Assembly: GCF_901000735.1 (NCBI RefSeq)
Contig: NC_081543.1
Location: forward strand, 8,477,921-8,541,920
Length of the DNA stretch: 64,000 nucleotides
Source: Corylus avellana
Taxonomy: Eukaryota; Streptophyta; Magnoliopsida; Fagales; Betulaceae
Reading direction: 5' to 3'
In this document: one piece after another, positions 21,905 through 34,056 of the stretch
How the letters are laid out: each line of letters opens with the position of its first letter
How positions within the stretch are numbered: position 1 is the stretch's first letter
The notes under the pieces: model-generated
Database searches by the model: none
Told to the model about the DNA's origin: nothing
The model's input: only the letters and a program-made list of their open reading frames with translations
Program-made: the position numbers and the translations under genes

Positions 21905-22200
21905 AAATAAAGTATCAAATTGCATCCTACACTCTTTTAACAAAATCATCATCAAGTATTGAATTTGAATTGAAGCTCATAGAAATTCTATTTCAATATA
22001 GACAATTAAATTATTTGCAAGAATCTCATTCTCCATTTTGTAATGAAATATTGTTTTAACAATTTTCATAGCTAAAAATGTTCGTTCGATAGTTGTTGTA
22101 GATACTAGCATAGTTAAAACAAGATGAATCAATATATCAATAAGATGATGTGTCCTTGATTTTTTTTGTCTCCGTTAAGCATCGACATAATTCCGCAATG
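21905..22200 (-). pseudogene. hAT transposase C-terminal dimerisation fragment
   Basis: The minus strand reads LIDILIHLVLTMLVSTTTIE then RTFLAMKIVKT (about 22045-22135), followed by KMENEILANNLIVYIEIEF. This is the hAT-family C-terminal dimerisation domain with its conserved T-x-E-R-x-F-x-A-M-K core. It stops soon after, and the rest of the transposase is absent upstream. It is a different subfamily from the pseudogene at 2008-3540, which has IATTIVES..VMNIVKNR. Confidence 0.75.
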
Positions 22201-24760
22201 GAAGGCAATTTTTTTTTTTTTGATTATTAAGCATATCAAGTTAAAAATATCTCAACTAAAATCTAAAATTAATTTTGTTAGTTTTTATTATTGGCTCATT
22301 CGGTGTCCATGAGATTTATTTTATGTTTTTAGGGATTGCGTAGAATTGTACTTAAGCCTGCAGATGAAAACATTCAAGAAAATATTGCTAAAAAATGCAT
22401 GTACAAGAGAAGATGTCCGAACCTTAATTAGGTTGTCTAGACATGATAAGCCCCAGGGAGTCACTATCCCCTAGGTTGTCTGAACAAGTCAACGGACACC
22501 CACTCTTGGCTTGAAGAGACATCTGAACATTAGTATAAGCTGTCTAAATGTTGTTTACAATTACCTACTTAAATTAATAGGCAAATAATTGGATGTTTTA
22601 CCCACAAGTGCACGAGGACAACACAGTAATATAGTGTGCAAATACGGGGTCATTCCCACCAGGATTGCTGAATCTTGTCTAAAATCAATTCTCAAAGTAA
22701 AATAAAACAAAAGATTGGATTTAAGTTGATAATGATAAAAAGGTAGGACTTTGATATTCACCACTAATTATATTTAGCTAATATGTCAATATGCCAATGT
22801 TTTGATCATGCTATGTATATCTAATGTTTGTCAACCTAAGGGCATGTGTATATACTCCTTAAGCTATTGATTTTCCTAAGCAACGAGTTAGGCATGCGTG
22901 TATACTCTTACTCTTTCTTTCCTAAAGGATTTAGCATGGTGTATACTAAGTTGTTCTTTAGAAAAGCATATATTCTGTGGAAATAGACAAACACATGAGA
23001 CCTATGGTATGGGTGTATACTTCCGGTTCTCCATGTTGATTAATCCAAGAACCCGGTGTGGATTACTTTTGTTACTTATGTTAAACCCATGACTCAGTCA
23101 TCTAAATTGATTTAATTAACTAGTCCATACACATGCACATGTTGATCAGACACACACATATAAGGAATTCATGAAAATATATATTAATTAATTTAGATAT
23201 CACAACAAGATCATCACAAATGCGCCAATATTGAATATTAACTAAACATAACTAGGGCTTCAATCTAACCCTACTAAATAAATTAGCTACACATGAAGTT
23301 GATGTTAAACATCTTCATAAAATAAAGGAAATGAAAGGAAAAGAATAAACCCGAAACTTGAACTTGAAGAGCTCAAATTCTTCTCCTTACAAAGCATACC
23401 TATTCTAGAGGCTTAAGGGTCTATTTATAGGCCTTTAGGAATGCTCTAGAACCCCTAAAAATTGTAGGGTTTGAGCCCTAGTTCGCACTAAGCTACAAAA
23501 CCCTAAATGTGCTCTTTCCATAACAGGGCTGGCGACTGTCTTGGCCATCACGCACGGGTGCGCTCGATTGCAACCCGTGTGCGATTCATCGCAGGTCTGC
23601 GATTGATCCTCCTCATGCTTGCGCTCGATCGTGGATGCCTTGCATGTTGCCATCTTCGCCTGTAGTGCGCTCGATCGTAGCTCCCCTACGATGGATCACT
23701 CTACCAGAGCCTTCCAAAATCCAAAATAGCTCATTTTCAAGCCCAAAACTTCTGAATTTTTTTTTTTTTCCAATGACCTACAAAATCAAAGAAAACACAA
23801 TAAAGAGCTAAAATGACCTAATTAATTAAAACTAAAGGATTAAAACATGTAAGTTAAGGGCTTGAAATATGAATATTTTAGCACTTAACACCAAATACGA
23901 GTTGCTCGTCCAAACATTGTTGCAAACATGAGCTCTCGGGTTAAGAGATGTTCAGACATGGACATGAATGTTCGGACACCATAGGTTAATTTTTTTTTTA
24001 CCGTTCCTTGACCTGTTTGGATATCACAACGGATGCAAACATTATGTTTACCTAATGTCCATACACCAAGGACAAATGTTTGGACATGGAAGGTAGTTAA
24101 GGTTACAAAACCCTAGGTGTGTTTGGTCACCTTAAGTACCCGTGGACATTGTCATTGCAAAATGCATGGTTGCTATTTAAAAGACTGCTTTGCTTCAATC
24201 TTTAGTACTTCTATTAGACACACGAAATTTGAAGGCTTCATTGAGAGCATTGAGAGACAAGTCCATATAAGTTCTTGAATGTGAGTCAAGAGTTGTTTGT
24301 ATGAAACTCTTGAACTGAAGATTTAAGCAAAAGGTGCAACAACTATGATTACACAAAATACAACAGAAGTCTATCAGTGGTGATTGGTAAGGATTGCACT
24401 CTCAGAAGACTAGCAAATATGGTAACTTGTTGGAGGTGAGACACTTAAGGAGAGGGTCGTCCTACAGACTGTCATAGTAGAATTACAAGGGGTGTAAGTT
24501 TTATTATTCTTTGTAGTTGGTTAATCTATAGTGGAAATATTCCTAGGTTAACTAACCTAGAGAAGTTTTTCTTTGGTGCAAGGTTTTCATCTTCGTTAAC
24601 AAAACTCTGTGTGTTGTAGCTGTTTATTTTGTTGGCTTAATTTTTAGAATTGCATTAGTTATTTTGATATATTCTAAACTGCTGTGAGTTAGTTTATTTT
24701 GTTGCATGTTTGGGGTCAGAACCGTGGGTTGCGTAAAGCCCCTTTTAAAATTTCACATGT
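22201..24760 (+). mobile_element. Probable Copia LTR remnant, split by a gypsy LTR
   Basis: The outer sequence (about 22320-22548 and 23891-24760) contains several copies of a GTCCGAAC/GTTCGGAC/TGTCTGAAC word. It ends in a leader-like stretch (GTAATTCTACTATG reversed near 24477, then CAAGGGGTGTAAG) resembling SIRE-type LTR ends. The gypsy LTR at 22549-23890 interrupts it. No ORF is supported. The edges are approximate, and the Copia call is from resemblance only. Confidence 0.4.
22549..23890 (-). mobile_element. Solo gypsy LTR (copy A1), tRNA-Asp family
   Basis: On the minus strand it starts TGTTAAGTGCTAAAATATTC (ending at 23890) and finishes in ACAACA (22549). Flanks CTAAA (22544-22548) and CCAAA (23891-23895) are a 5-bp duplication with one mismatch. 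It is 1342 bp long. Reading on the minus strand: GCGCTCGATCG-type words (about 23530-23700), the TATA box CCTATAAATAGACC (23419-23432), then TTCAATATTGGCGC, then four TATACAC words (22845-23025). No internal region remains. Confidence 0.8.
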
Positions 24761-25207
24761 ATATCATGAATGCTAAATAATTTATAGGCATAATTTGGAT
24801 TTAAAGCTAAACTAAGTGTCAAAAGTTTCATTGTTCCCTCACCAAACCTACTATGCTTTTGCAATTAAAAGTTTGTGGTAGCATTATATATGTCAAATGA
24901 TAATGATACTCCATTGTAATGTGATCTCATTGGTGACAACCTCAGTATTCAATATAACGAGCATTCAAATTTGGAATATCAATTTCAAACTGCTTGGAGA
25001 AAGAGACGACTTTCTCAAAAAAAAAAAAAAATTGCAATTTTCATCTCTTAATTTTTGGATGAGTCATTTTGTAGTAGAGACTAATTGCCTAGCATTCAAA
25101 ATGTCTTGAGAGTTTTGCTATAAATGTTGACAAATAACATTAGTAATACCTATGACTTCCTACATCAAATATAAAATGAATATGAATTGGAAAGATATAA
25201 ATATTTT
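24761..25207. other. Intergenic spacer, no gene seen
   Basis: AT-rich with a poly-A tract at 25018-25031. The plus ORF at 24897-25109 has no recognisable domain. Confidence 0.4.
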
Positions 25208-27633
25208 TGTTAGGTCTTAGAAATTGGCCTTATTTGATGATCAAAACTTAGGTTGAAAAACTTTTTAACACTCAAATCTTTGGTGTAAAAAGTTTTGTTT
25301 AAATTGTAAAGACTATCATTTGGACTGTTACCAACGATGCTAACGGAATTCGTGGATAAAGACATTAAGGATCAACCTGAGAGCACCGTCATTGTTAAGT
25401 GCCAAAATATTCATATTTTAACCCTTAAACTTATATGTGTTAAGGAACCTACGATTGAGTGCAATACCAGAGAAGACAAGCAGCGAGTGCAGCCAAGTGC
25501 GATCGTGCGCACACCAGAAGAGTCTCGATCACAGACGTGCGATCGAGCGCACCCGTGCGCTGGAGACACATCAGAGGTGGCCAGACTCCCTTTCCTTCCA
25601 TATTAGGGTTTTCCAAGTCACACTTGTAATATGACTAAACCCTACGAATTTTCTAGGTTTACTAGTGTGTCAAGGACTTCTAAAATCCTATAAATAGACC
25701 TCTTAGCTTCTAGGAAAAGTGTGGAGAAAAGAGGCATAAACTCTGAAAAGGAACTGAAGGCTAAATCAAGAGGAGTTTGTGTTTTTCTTCTCTTCCACCT
25801 TTTATTTTTGTTATGTAGTTTATAGTTTAATTAGGGCTGGATTGAAGCCCTAATCATGTCTATTTATAATTTCAATATTGGCGCCTTTGCTACAATTATA
25901 TTTTGGTGTATTTAACTTGATTAATTCCTATTATCTTGAATTCCTCATATGTGTTTGTCTGGCTAACATATGCATGTGGTATGGACTAGTTAATTAAATC
26001 AATTTGGATGATCGAGTCCTGGGTTTAATAAGAGTAACAAAAGAAATCTACACTGGGTTCTTGGGTTAATCAATATGGGGAACCGAGAGTAGACACCCAT
26101 GCCCTAGGCCTCATGTGTTTGTCGATTTTCACAGATTTATGCTTTCTTAAAGATTAACTTAGTATACACCCATGCTAAATCCTTTAAGAAAGAAAATAAT
26201 TAGAGTAGACACCTATGCCTAATTCGTTGCTTAGGGAGATCAATAGCTTAAGGAGTAGACACTCATACCCTTAGGTTGGCAAATATTAAATATACCGGTA
26301 TGATTGGCGTATTGACATATTGTTATCTTACTTAGTCTGATTAGTAGTGGATATCAAAACCCTAATCCTTTTTAATTTTAGTTTATCTTTCATTTTAAAT
26401 TCAATCGTGACAATTGAATGTTATTTGTTTAATTAAATAGGAAATTACTTCTAAACATAATTTACCAATCCTCGTGAGAATGATTTCGTATTTGCCTGCT
26501 ATACTATCGTTTGATCTTGTGCACTTGCGAGTAAAACGTACCAAGTATTTGCCTATTAATTTAGGTGGGTATTTGGCACAACAAGTTTTTGACGCCGTTG
26601 TCGGGGATTGTGTTAAATTTTGTTTAAAATTATTTTCCTTTAGTTGGTTATTTTAATTTTTAATTTTAATTCTATTTTTATCAAAAGGAAAAATATTTTT
26701 TTTAGTTTTCCATTTACTTCTCTGTTTCTGTTCTGTTTCAGCTTGCAGCACCCGACATTCCAAGGCCGTCACTTTGATGTGTTGATGCTAGTTGTCCGAG
26801 TGGACTCTCGAGAGCACCGTCACTTGGATAGTCACCATGACGTGTTAATGCTGCCTACTCCAGGGACTTCCAAATAGTTCTGTCTCTTGGACCGACACCT
26901 GGTCTATGTTGATGTTGCTTGCTGTATAAGAAGTCTAGAGAGCTCTATCACCTAGTTTGTGCTGACGCTGTGAGCTGTCAGTAAAAGCTAGTAATGAAAC
27001 CATAGTGACCATGCTTAAGCATTTCTGGCCATCTTTACGTTCTAGGGATATTTGCACTAAGCTGAAGATGATTGGTACTGAGCTAAATAGTTAAGGATGC
27101 CTATTTTCAAAGGTTAAGCAAGCCAATCAAAAGTGGTTAAGAGTCCTTTAAGAAGGAACATTTTCTTCGGTCTTATGATGAGCCAAGAGAGTTTAGTTAA
27201 GAGCATTTAGTTCTTTCCCTCTCTTGAAGTTTTGTGATTCAAACCACACCACTATACAAATCTTCAACCGCTTGAAGTCTACCATGGGTCAGTAAGGAGT
27301 TTAGGTGTAGTAGATTGTCTAATGAGGAGTTGGAGTCTATCGAGGAGATAGGGAGACAAGTGAGGAGTTTGTTTGCATGTGGATTGTCTTAGTAATTTTA
27401 TTAGGGTTGTAAGTTTTACTATACATATACATTGATTATTCTATAGTAAGTGATTTTTTAGGTTTGGCTGCATCGGAGTGGCTTTACCTTTGATATGTTC
27501 AAAGGATTTCCACTTCCTTAACAAAGTCATTATGTTGTTTGTGTGGTTTGATATTCTTAATTGCTCACTAACTCTAGTTTGAATTTCTACATTATTGTGC
27601 ATTTGTGTAAGAGGTCCGATTCCAGTCCCTTCA
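25208..27633 (+). mobile_element. 5' LTR of a SIRE-like Copia element, interrupted
   Basis: It opens TGTTAGGTCTTAG followed by TTTGATGATCAAAACTTAGG, a usual SIRE-type LTR start. It closes TTCCAGTCCCTTCA at 27633. The last ~546 bp (27088-27633) match the 3' LTR at 30559-31119. A gypsy LTR with leader (25393 to about 26740) is inserted in its first part. A primer-site-like GGGTATGAGAGC follows at about 27637-27648, a diverged form of the tRNA-Met site TGGTATCAGAGC. Confidence 0.7.
25393..26740 (+). mobile_element. Gypsy LTR (copy A2) with primer site and leader
   Basis: The LTR 25393-26583 starts TGTTAAGTGCCAAAATATTC and ends TTTGGCACAACA. It is followed by TGACGCCGTTGTCGGGGA (26590-26607), a tRNA-Asp primer site with two transitions from TGGCGCCGTTGCCGGGGA. 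About 130 bp of T-rich leader follow, then Copia LTR sequence resumes near 26745. Within the LTR are GATCGAGCGCA words (25490-25562), a TATA box CCTATAAATAGACC (25688-25701) and four words at 26090, 26163, 26206 and 26256. Truncated after the leader: no gag. Confidence 0.8.
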
Positions 27634-27679
27634 ATTGGGTATGAGAGCGAGATTCACTCACTTTTAGACTCATGTCCCG

Positions 27680-30558
27680 GGTGTTTTTTTATTTATTTAT
27701 TTTTATTTATATTGTCATAGAGTTGACACCCACAAATGCACTTGATACAAGCGACAAATGGTATCAATTTGAAAATTTTGAGGCTTTCACGATGTCTGCT
27801 AGTAGCATCCAAGAGTCTCGTGACTCTAATCCTTTAGAATTTTCTGTTAGTGACTCTAAGGAAGTGGATGAATTGAAAATTGCCTATTACGACCTCTTTG
27901 AGGATTTTTCTGTATTAGTTGATTTGAACAATTTAATTTTTTTTTTTTTTTAAAAGCTCAAAGGAATTGACATTTAAAAAAGTTGCTTGGTACTTGATTT
28001 GAGAAATGCTTGTGATGTTTGCAATGTTCTTAAATATGAGAATGCTTTGTTAATTGATAGGATAAATTCTCTGAAAAAGGATTTGTGTGAAACCAAGATG
28101 CTTTATAACGAATTCACAAGTGAGAGATTGAAAAGTATAGTTGGGATTTCTAGGTTGAATTGGAGTAAACTTGTTGCCTATACCTCACATGCTTATGCTA
28201 GCAAGAACAAAGACCATGTTGCTAAGCTTGTGAAATTGGGGATTTTAAGGTTGAAAACTTGCTTGGATTAAAATGCATGATTGTGTGAAACACAAATCTA
28301 TAATTCCCTTTAGAAAACAAGCTTTTCTCATTATTGTGGGATCACAGGTCACATTAGACCAAATTACTTTCTTTTAAGATCCCAAGAACCTAGGACTCAA
28401 TGGAATGCTTATAGGAGAGACGAACTTGGTTATGAAAATCAGAACAACCTTGATTGAGCAGGTCAAGCTCATAAGCACTAGACTTAATGACTTGTCTCTA
28501 ATTTATTTTAATGGAATTTGAGTGAAAATGATGACCACACTTGTTTGGTTGCTCACACTGCTCTTAAAGTGCTTGATACCTGTCATTGGTATCTCGACAA
28601 TGCCTACTCTAAACACATGTCAGAAGAGGACAAATCTATCTTTAAACTTCTGAAAGAGTGCATGGGTGGTAATGTCACTTTTGAAGATGGCAGCTAGTCA
28701 CAAGTACTCAAAGGCAAGGGCACCATCAAGATTCAGGATCCGCCAAAGCTACACGAGGTCCTCTATGTCAAAGTCTTCAAGGCAAAATTGTTCTGCAACA
28801 ACCAAATTGTGGTGATGTCCTAGTGGTTTAATTCTCCAAGAAAGAGTGCAATGTCTTCAATGATAATGGGTAATGGATTTTAGGACGACAAAGAACATGT
28901 GACAATTGTGATGGAGTTGGGAAAGGTACCACTATAAGTTGCAACAGTGTCAAGTTAGATGAAGTTGAATTGTGGCATCAACTCTTGGGGCACCTGAACT
29001 TTAGGGATCTTACCAAGGCTTTCAAGAAGGAACTCATCTTGTGCTGGCCAAGGTAGGAAAAGTTGAGAAGATATTATGTGGGCCTTTTCAGATTAGAAAA
29101 CAGATGAAAGTTTGAAAATGTTGCCTTTGAAGACTACTATGAAAAGCATGGGATCAAGTGGGACTTCTGAGCCCCCATCACTCCACAACAAAATGTGTTG
29201 AGAGGAAGGATAGAGTGTTCCAAGAAATGAAATGTGCAATAATTCACTTCAAGAATTTGGCCACTCACTTCTAGGGGAAAAGCCGTTAACACAACCTGCC
29301 ATATCATCAATCAATAGGGTCTACCTAAGACTTGGAACCGAAAAAAAAAACCCATATGAAATATGGAAGGAGATGAAGCAACTATCAAGTACTTCCAATT
29401 TTTGGAAGCAAGTACTACATTCTACGAGATAAGGAAAATCTTACTAAGTTCATCAATAAAAGTGATGAAGGGATATTTATTGGGTATTCCTTGTCAAGTC
29501 GAGCTTATAGGGTCTACAATGAGAAAAATGAAATTATGATGAAGTCCATCAATATGGTGGTTGATGATGATACCATAGAGGCACACAGTGAGGGCCGAGG
29601 GCAGGGGAGAAGGTTGTTAAAGATAGCATCGAAAAATCGGGTTCAAATTCTGAAAGTGAAGAACCATCAACTTCTAAGCATAAAATGTTGTCTAAAGAAC
29701 CTCCATCCCAAATAAGTTTGAATCATCTAAAATAAAACATCTTAGGTGATTTGGATGAAGGAAAAAGGTTGAAGAATAAAGTAGTCAACCAAGTGTCTCA
29801 CATGTGCTAGTTATCTCACATTGAATCTAAAAAGGTTAAGGAGGCTTCGAATGATGAGAGTTTGGTGGATGAAATGTATGAGGAACTACATTAGTTCACT
29901 CGTAATGATGTTTCAACTTTAGTTCCTAGACCTACTAAGCACAATGTCATTGGTACCAAATGGATACTTTGGAATAAGTTTGACAATAGTAGTACAATTG
30001 TGAGAAACAAAGGCAGATTAGTAGCTCAAGGTTACACCCAAGTTGAAGGCATTGATTTTAATGAGACTTTTGCACTAGTTGCTAGACTTGAGTCAATTTG
30101 GATTTTACTAGGTATTTCTTGCAATTTGGAATTCAAGCTATATAAGATGGATGTAAAGAGCACTTTCTTAAATAGTCTCCTTCAAGAAGAAGTCCATGTC
30201 GAGCAACATAAAGGCTTCAAGGATCATTTTCATTTGGATCATGTTTACAAGTTGAAGAAAGCCTTGTATGGATTGAAGCAAGCATGAAGATTATGGTATG
30301 AGAAACTCATTGCTTATCTCCTAGACCATGGCTTTTTTAGAGGCAAAGTTGATTGTACTTTGTTCATCTGTAAAAGCAGCAAGAATATGTTGATTACTTG
30401 GATATAAGTGGATGACATACTTTTTGGTGCTACCGTTGACTTGCATGCTTATAATTTTGCCTCGAAAATGAAGAAAGCTTTCGATATGAGCATGATTGGA
30501 GAGTTGACCTATTTCTTGGGCAACTTTAGGAACTGATGGAGGAGGTATTTTTGTTCCT
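27680..30558 (+). pseudogene. Copia polyprotein remnant (gag, PR, IN, RT)
   Basis: Broken colinear Ty1/copia polyprotein. Gag C-terminal coiled region: LRNACDVCNVLKYENALLID (27993-28150). Protease region WYLDNAYSKHMS (about 28587-28622), where relatives have the active-site triad D-S-G/A, followed by VTFEDGS.SQVLKGKGTIKI. Pre-integrase block ELWHQLLGHLNFRDLTKAF (about 28967-29024). Only the tail of integrase remains: TKCVERKDRVFQEM (about 29190), then SRAYRVYNEKNEIM..INMVVDDD (29494-29570). RT: VIGTKWILWNKFD, GRLVAQGYTQVEGIDFNETF (30012-30071), MDVKSTFLNS, LYGLKQA (30267-30287), then W-I-stop-VDDILFG, where the catalytic Y-V-D-D tyrosine is now TAA (about 30404). RNase H is absent. Many stops; not functional. 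Confidence 0.85.
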
Positions 30559-31119
30559 TAGTTAAGGATGCCCACTTTCAAAGTTAAGCAAGCCAATCAA
30601 AAGGGTGTTCTAGAGCCTTTTAAGAGGGATCTTTGCTTTAATCTTCTGATGAGCTAAGAGAGTTTAGTTAGAGCCTTCAATGCTTTCCCTATCTTGGAGT
30701 TTTTTTATTCAAACCACACCACCATACATACCTTCAATCGATTGAAGTCTATTGTGGGTCGATATGGAGTTCACATGTAGAAGTTTCGCCAATAAAGAGT
30801 TGGAGTCTATTAGGGACACAAGGAGACAAGCTAGGAGTTTGCTTGCGTGCAGATTGTATTAGTAATTTTACAAGGGTTGTAAGTTTACTATGCATGTACA
30901 TTGATTTTTCTATAGTGAGTTTTTTTTTTTTTTTTTTTTTTTGGGTTTGGCAGCGCCGTAGTAGTTTTATCTTTGAGATGTTCAAAGTGTTTCCACATTG
31001 TTAAGCAAAATCATTGTGATGATTGTGTGTGGTTTGATATTTTTAATTGCTATATAACTCTAGTTTAAATTGTTGCAGTCTTGTGCGTTTGTGTAAGTGG
31101 TTGGATTCCAGTCCCTTCA
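30559..31119 (+). mobile_element. 3' LTR of the Copia element, 5'-truncated
   Basis: It matches 27088-27633: TTAAGGATGCC, AAGTTAAGCAAGCCAATCAAAAG, CACACCACCATACA, CCAGTCCCTTCA. A poly-T expansion sits at 30919-30941. Sequence just before it reads out of RT (IFV, about 30542-30550), so one deletion removed the RT end, RNase H and the first part of this LTR. Confidence 0.75.
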
Positions 31120-31428
31120 CATTTTATAAACAACATTGGCATCCTCACGTTGATAGTAAGTGGATCATTCTTTCATTTTGTTTCCAAACACTAAACAAGT
31201 AGCACCAAAAATGCGCTAAACAAGTATCACCAAACATCCTTACTAAGCTACAAATAGAATTCATTTGCAAGGTTGAAAACGTTCTAGGACACATCCTCTT
31301 CAAAATATAAGTTTATAACCCTAAAGTTAGAACCTTTTATAAGAAAACCTTAACTTTACCACCAAATATCCCAACTCTCACACACACACTTACGAAAATA
31401 ACTTAATTATGTGAGCAAAACTGAAATA
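31120..31428. other. Host spacer between nested elements
   Basis: AT-rich with a CA run (31380-31388). No ORF or element end seen except the AAATA target site at 31424-31428. Confidence 0.4.
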
Positions 31429-32488
31429 TGATAAGTGCTAAAATATTCATATTTTCAGCCTTTAACTTGCATGTTTTAATCCTTTGGTTTTGGTTAATCA
31501 GGTCATTTTACTTCCTTTTTGTATTTTCTTTGCTTTTCTTTGCTTTTGTAGGCTTTTGAAAGAAAATGAAGTAAATCTGGAAGATTTGAGCTCAAAGAGA
31601 GAATTTTGGAAAAATTGGAGTTTCTGGTAGTGTGATTGATCGCAGGAGACTGTGATCGATCGCACACGGGTTGCGATCAATCGCACCTGTGCACTGGAGA
31701 ATTCTAGAAGCTGCGGACAGACTCCCTTTCCTTCCATAATAGGGTTTTCCAACTTCCGATTGTAATAGGATTAAAACCCTACGAAATTCCTAGGTTTACT
31801 TGTGTAACAAGGACTTATAAATCCTATAAATAGACCTCTTAGCCTCTAAGAATAGGTGTGGAGAAAGAGGCACAAGCTCTGGAAAGGAACTGAAGGCTGA
31901 ATCAAGAGGAGTTTGGGTTTTTCTTCTCTTCCACCCTTTTATTTTTATTATGTAGTTTATATTTTATTTCGGGCTAAATTGAAGCCTTAGTTATGTTTTG
32001 TTAATATTTCAATATTGGCGCCTTTGTAATGATCTTGTTGTGCTATTTAACTTGATTAATACCTGCTTGCATGAATTCCTCATATGTGTGTGCCTGATCA
32101 ACATGTGCATGTGGTATGGACTAGTTAGTTAGATCAATTTGGATGACCGAGTCCTGGGTTTAACTTAAGTAACAAAAGAATTCACATCGCGATTCTTGGG
32201 TTAATCGACATGGGAAACCGGGAGTATACACTCATGCCCTAGGCCTCGTGTGTTTGTCAATTTTCATAGAACATATGCTTTTCTAAAGAACAACTTAGTA
32301 TATACCATGCTAAATTCTTTAGGAAAGAAAAGAGTTAGAGTATACACCCATGCCTAACTTGTTGCTTAGGGAAATCTATAGCTTCAGAAGTATACACCTA
32401 TGCCCTTAAGTTGGCAAACATTAGATATGCATAACATCATTAAAGCATTGGCATATTGTTATATTAATTGAATATAATTAGTGGTGGA

Positions 32489-33658
32489 TGATAAGTGCCA
32501 AATATTGCATATTTGGACCCCTTTATTTACATTAGTTAATCCTTTAGCTGTGTTGTTATTTAATATTTTGTGTTAGTTTTGTGTTTTTAGTATTTTATAG
32601 GTCATTGAAGAAAAACTATAGCTTTGAAGGGAAAAATGCAAAGTTTGGAAGAAAGAATACTTTGAGAAGACCTAGATGATGTGGTTAAGTCTAACCAAAT
32701 CCAAGAAATAGGTTAAATCAGATTAAATTGGATAAAAGATCAGATTGGATAAGATTTCAGATCGGATTCAAATTTAGATTCTGTATACGTCTCAGTATTT
32801 TCACCGTAACTTTCTTCTCAAATATCGGATTGAAGTGATTCAAATGGCATTGGAAAGCTAACGCAAAATAATACAATTTATTATGAAATATGATTTTCCT
32901 AATTCGGACGGTTTCTATCCCAAAATCGCCCCGCAATTAAAGGATACAATCCCAGAGAGCAAAATTATTTTGTTTAGTTTTTCTTTAGGTTTAGGTTTAG
33001 GTTTAGATTTTATTTTTATGTGGAACTAAATTCCCAACTAAGGTTGGGGATGAAGCCTCACCGATGAAGAACGACATCACTTTTATGTAAGTCTTTATTT
33101 ATCCGATTTTATTGAGTTTTATATTTCAATTGTTTTACTTCTAATCAATGTGTGGAGTGATTCTTGGATATCTCTTGTGATTCAAGGATACATGTGATGA
33201 TTTAAGATAATTTCATATGATTGATTGCTTGGTTTTTAACTCATACAAATTGGATATCCCTTGTGATTTGTTCTACGGATACATCTGGTGTTTCAATTGA
33301 ATTTGGATTCCTTTTGTAATTTGGGCAATGAATGGATACATGGGATGATTTTAATTAATTCTTTGAAGCATAGTAAAATATACATAAGATTTAAATTGTG
33401 AGAACTTCGGATAAATATTGATGGATATGGAGTATGTTGTTATGATTCGGTGAGTGTGGATTCTTAAACCTTAGTCTTTACCTTTTGTTTTATTTAGTTT
33501 ATGTTTATCTTTTAATTTTTAAAACCAAAATTCAAAACCCTTTTGGAACTAGATTAGGATTTAATTAGTTTAGATTTAAATTGCTTTTTCAAAAATATAA
33601 TTCTCTATGGGTTCGACCTCGCACTTTCAATCCATTAAACTACAATTGTTCAATTTTT
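32489..33658 (+). repeat. 5' LTR of the 5.4-kb element, 3' end deleted
   Basis: It aligns to the 3' LTR up to ACTACAATTG, then jumps into leader sequence (TTCAATTTTTGAAACC). The last 37 bp of the LTR, the spacer and the tRNA-Asp primer site are missing. U5 holds repeated modules GGATATC-CTTGTGATT and GGATACAT (33155-33350). Confidence 0.85.
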
Positions 33659-34056
33659 GAAACCAATTTATTTCTAAATTAGTTTTATTCTTCTACTAGT
33701 TATAATAAGGATTTTATTTATCTGCAATTTGTTTTGTTTTATTCGTGTTACTAATAAAAAAAAAAAAAAGATTTTTCTTGTTGTTTTTTTGTTTTGTTTG
33801 GCTTATTTTACAGTTCTGCCGCAACACCTTCCGCAAATTAGTGCAATCGAGCGCACGCACAGCAAAGACAGCAGTTCCGTAGATCTTTGCCAAAAAAAAA
33901 TTTTTGGTCCTTTTTGTGAGTTTTTAAATTTTAGTTTTATTTTATTTTTTGTTAGTTACTCTTTTTTTTTTTTTAATTTTATTTTATTTAAAATAAAAAT
34001 AAAAATGGTTAATGTTTTATGTGGGATATTTGCATGCTAATAAGTGAGGGGGAAGC

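Noticed and set aside
27672..27953. Separate membrane-protein gene suggested by a hydrophobic start
   Set aside because: The hydrophobic part translates a T-rich tract; the rest joins the Copia gag frame.
26584..31428. Reading A2 and A4 as the two LTRs of one gypsy element
   Set aside because: A4 has its own perfect AAATA duplication and no polypurine tract before it. The space between is a Copia element plus host spacer.
33600..33625. tRNA B-box-like GGTTCGACCTC
   Set aside because: It lies in LTR U5, is repeated in the 3' LTR, and has no A box or cloverleaf around it.
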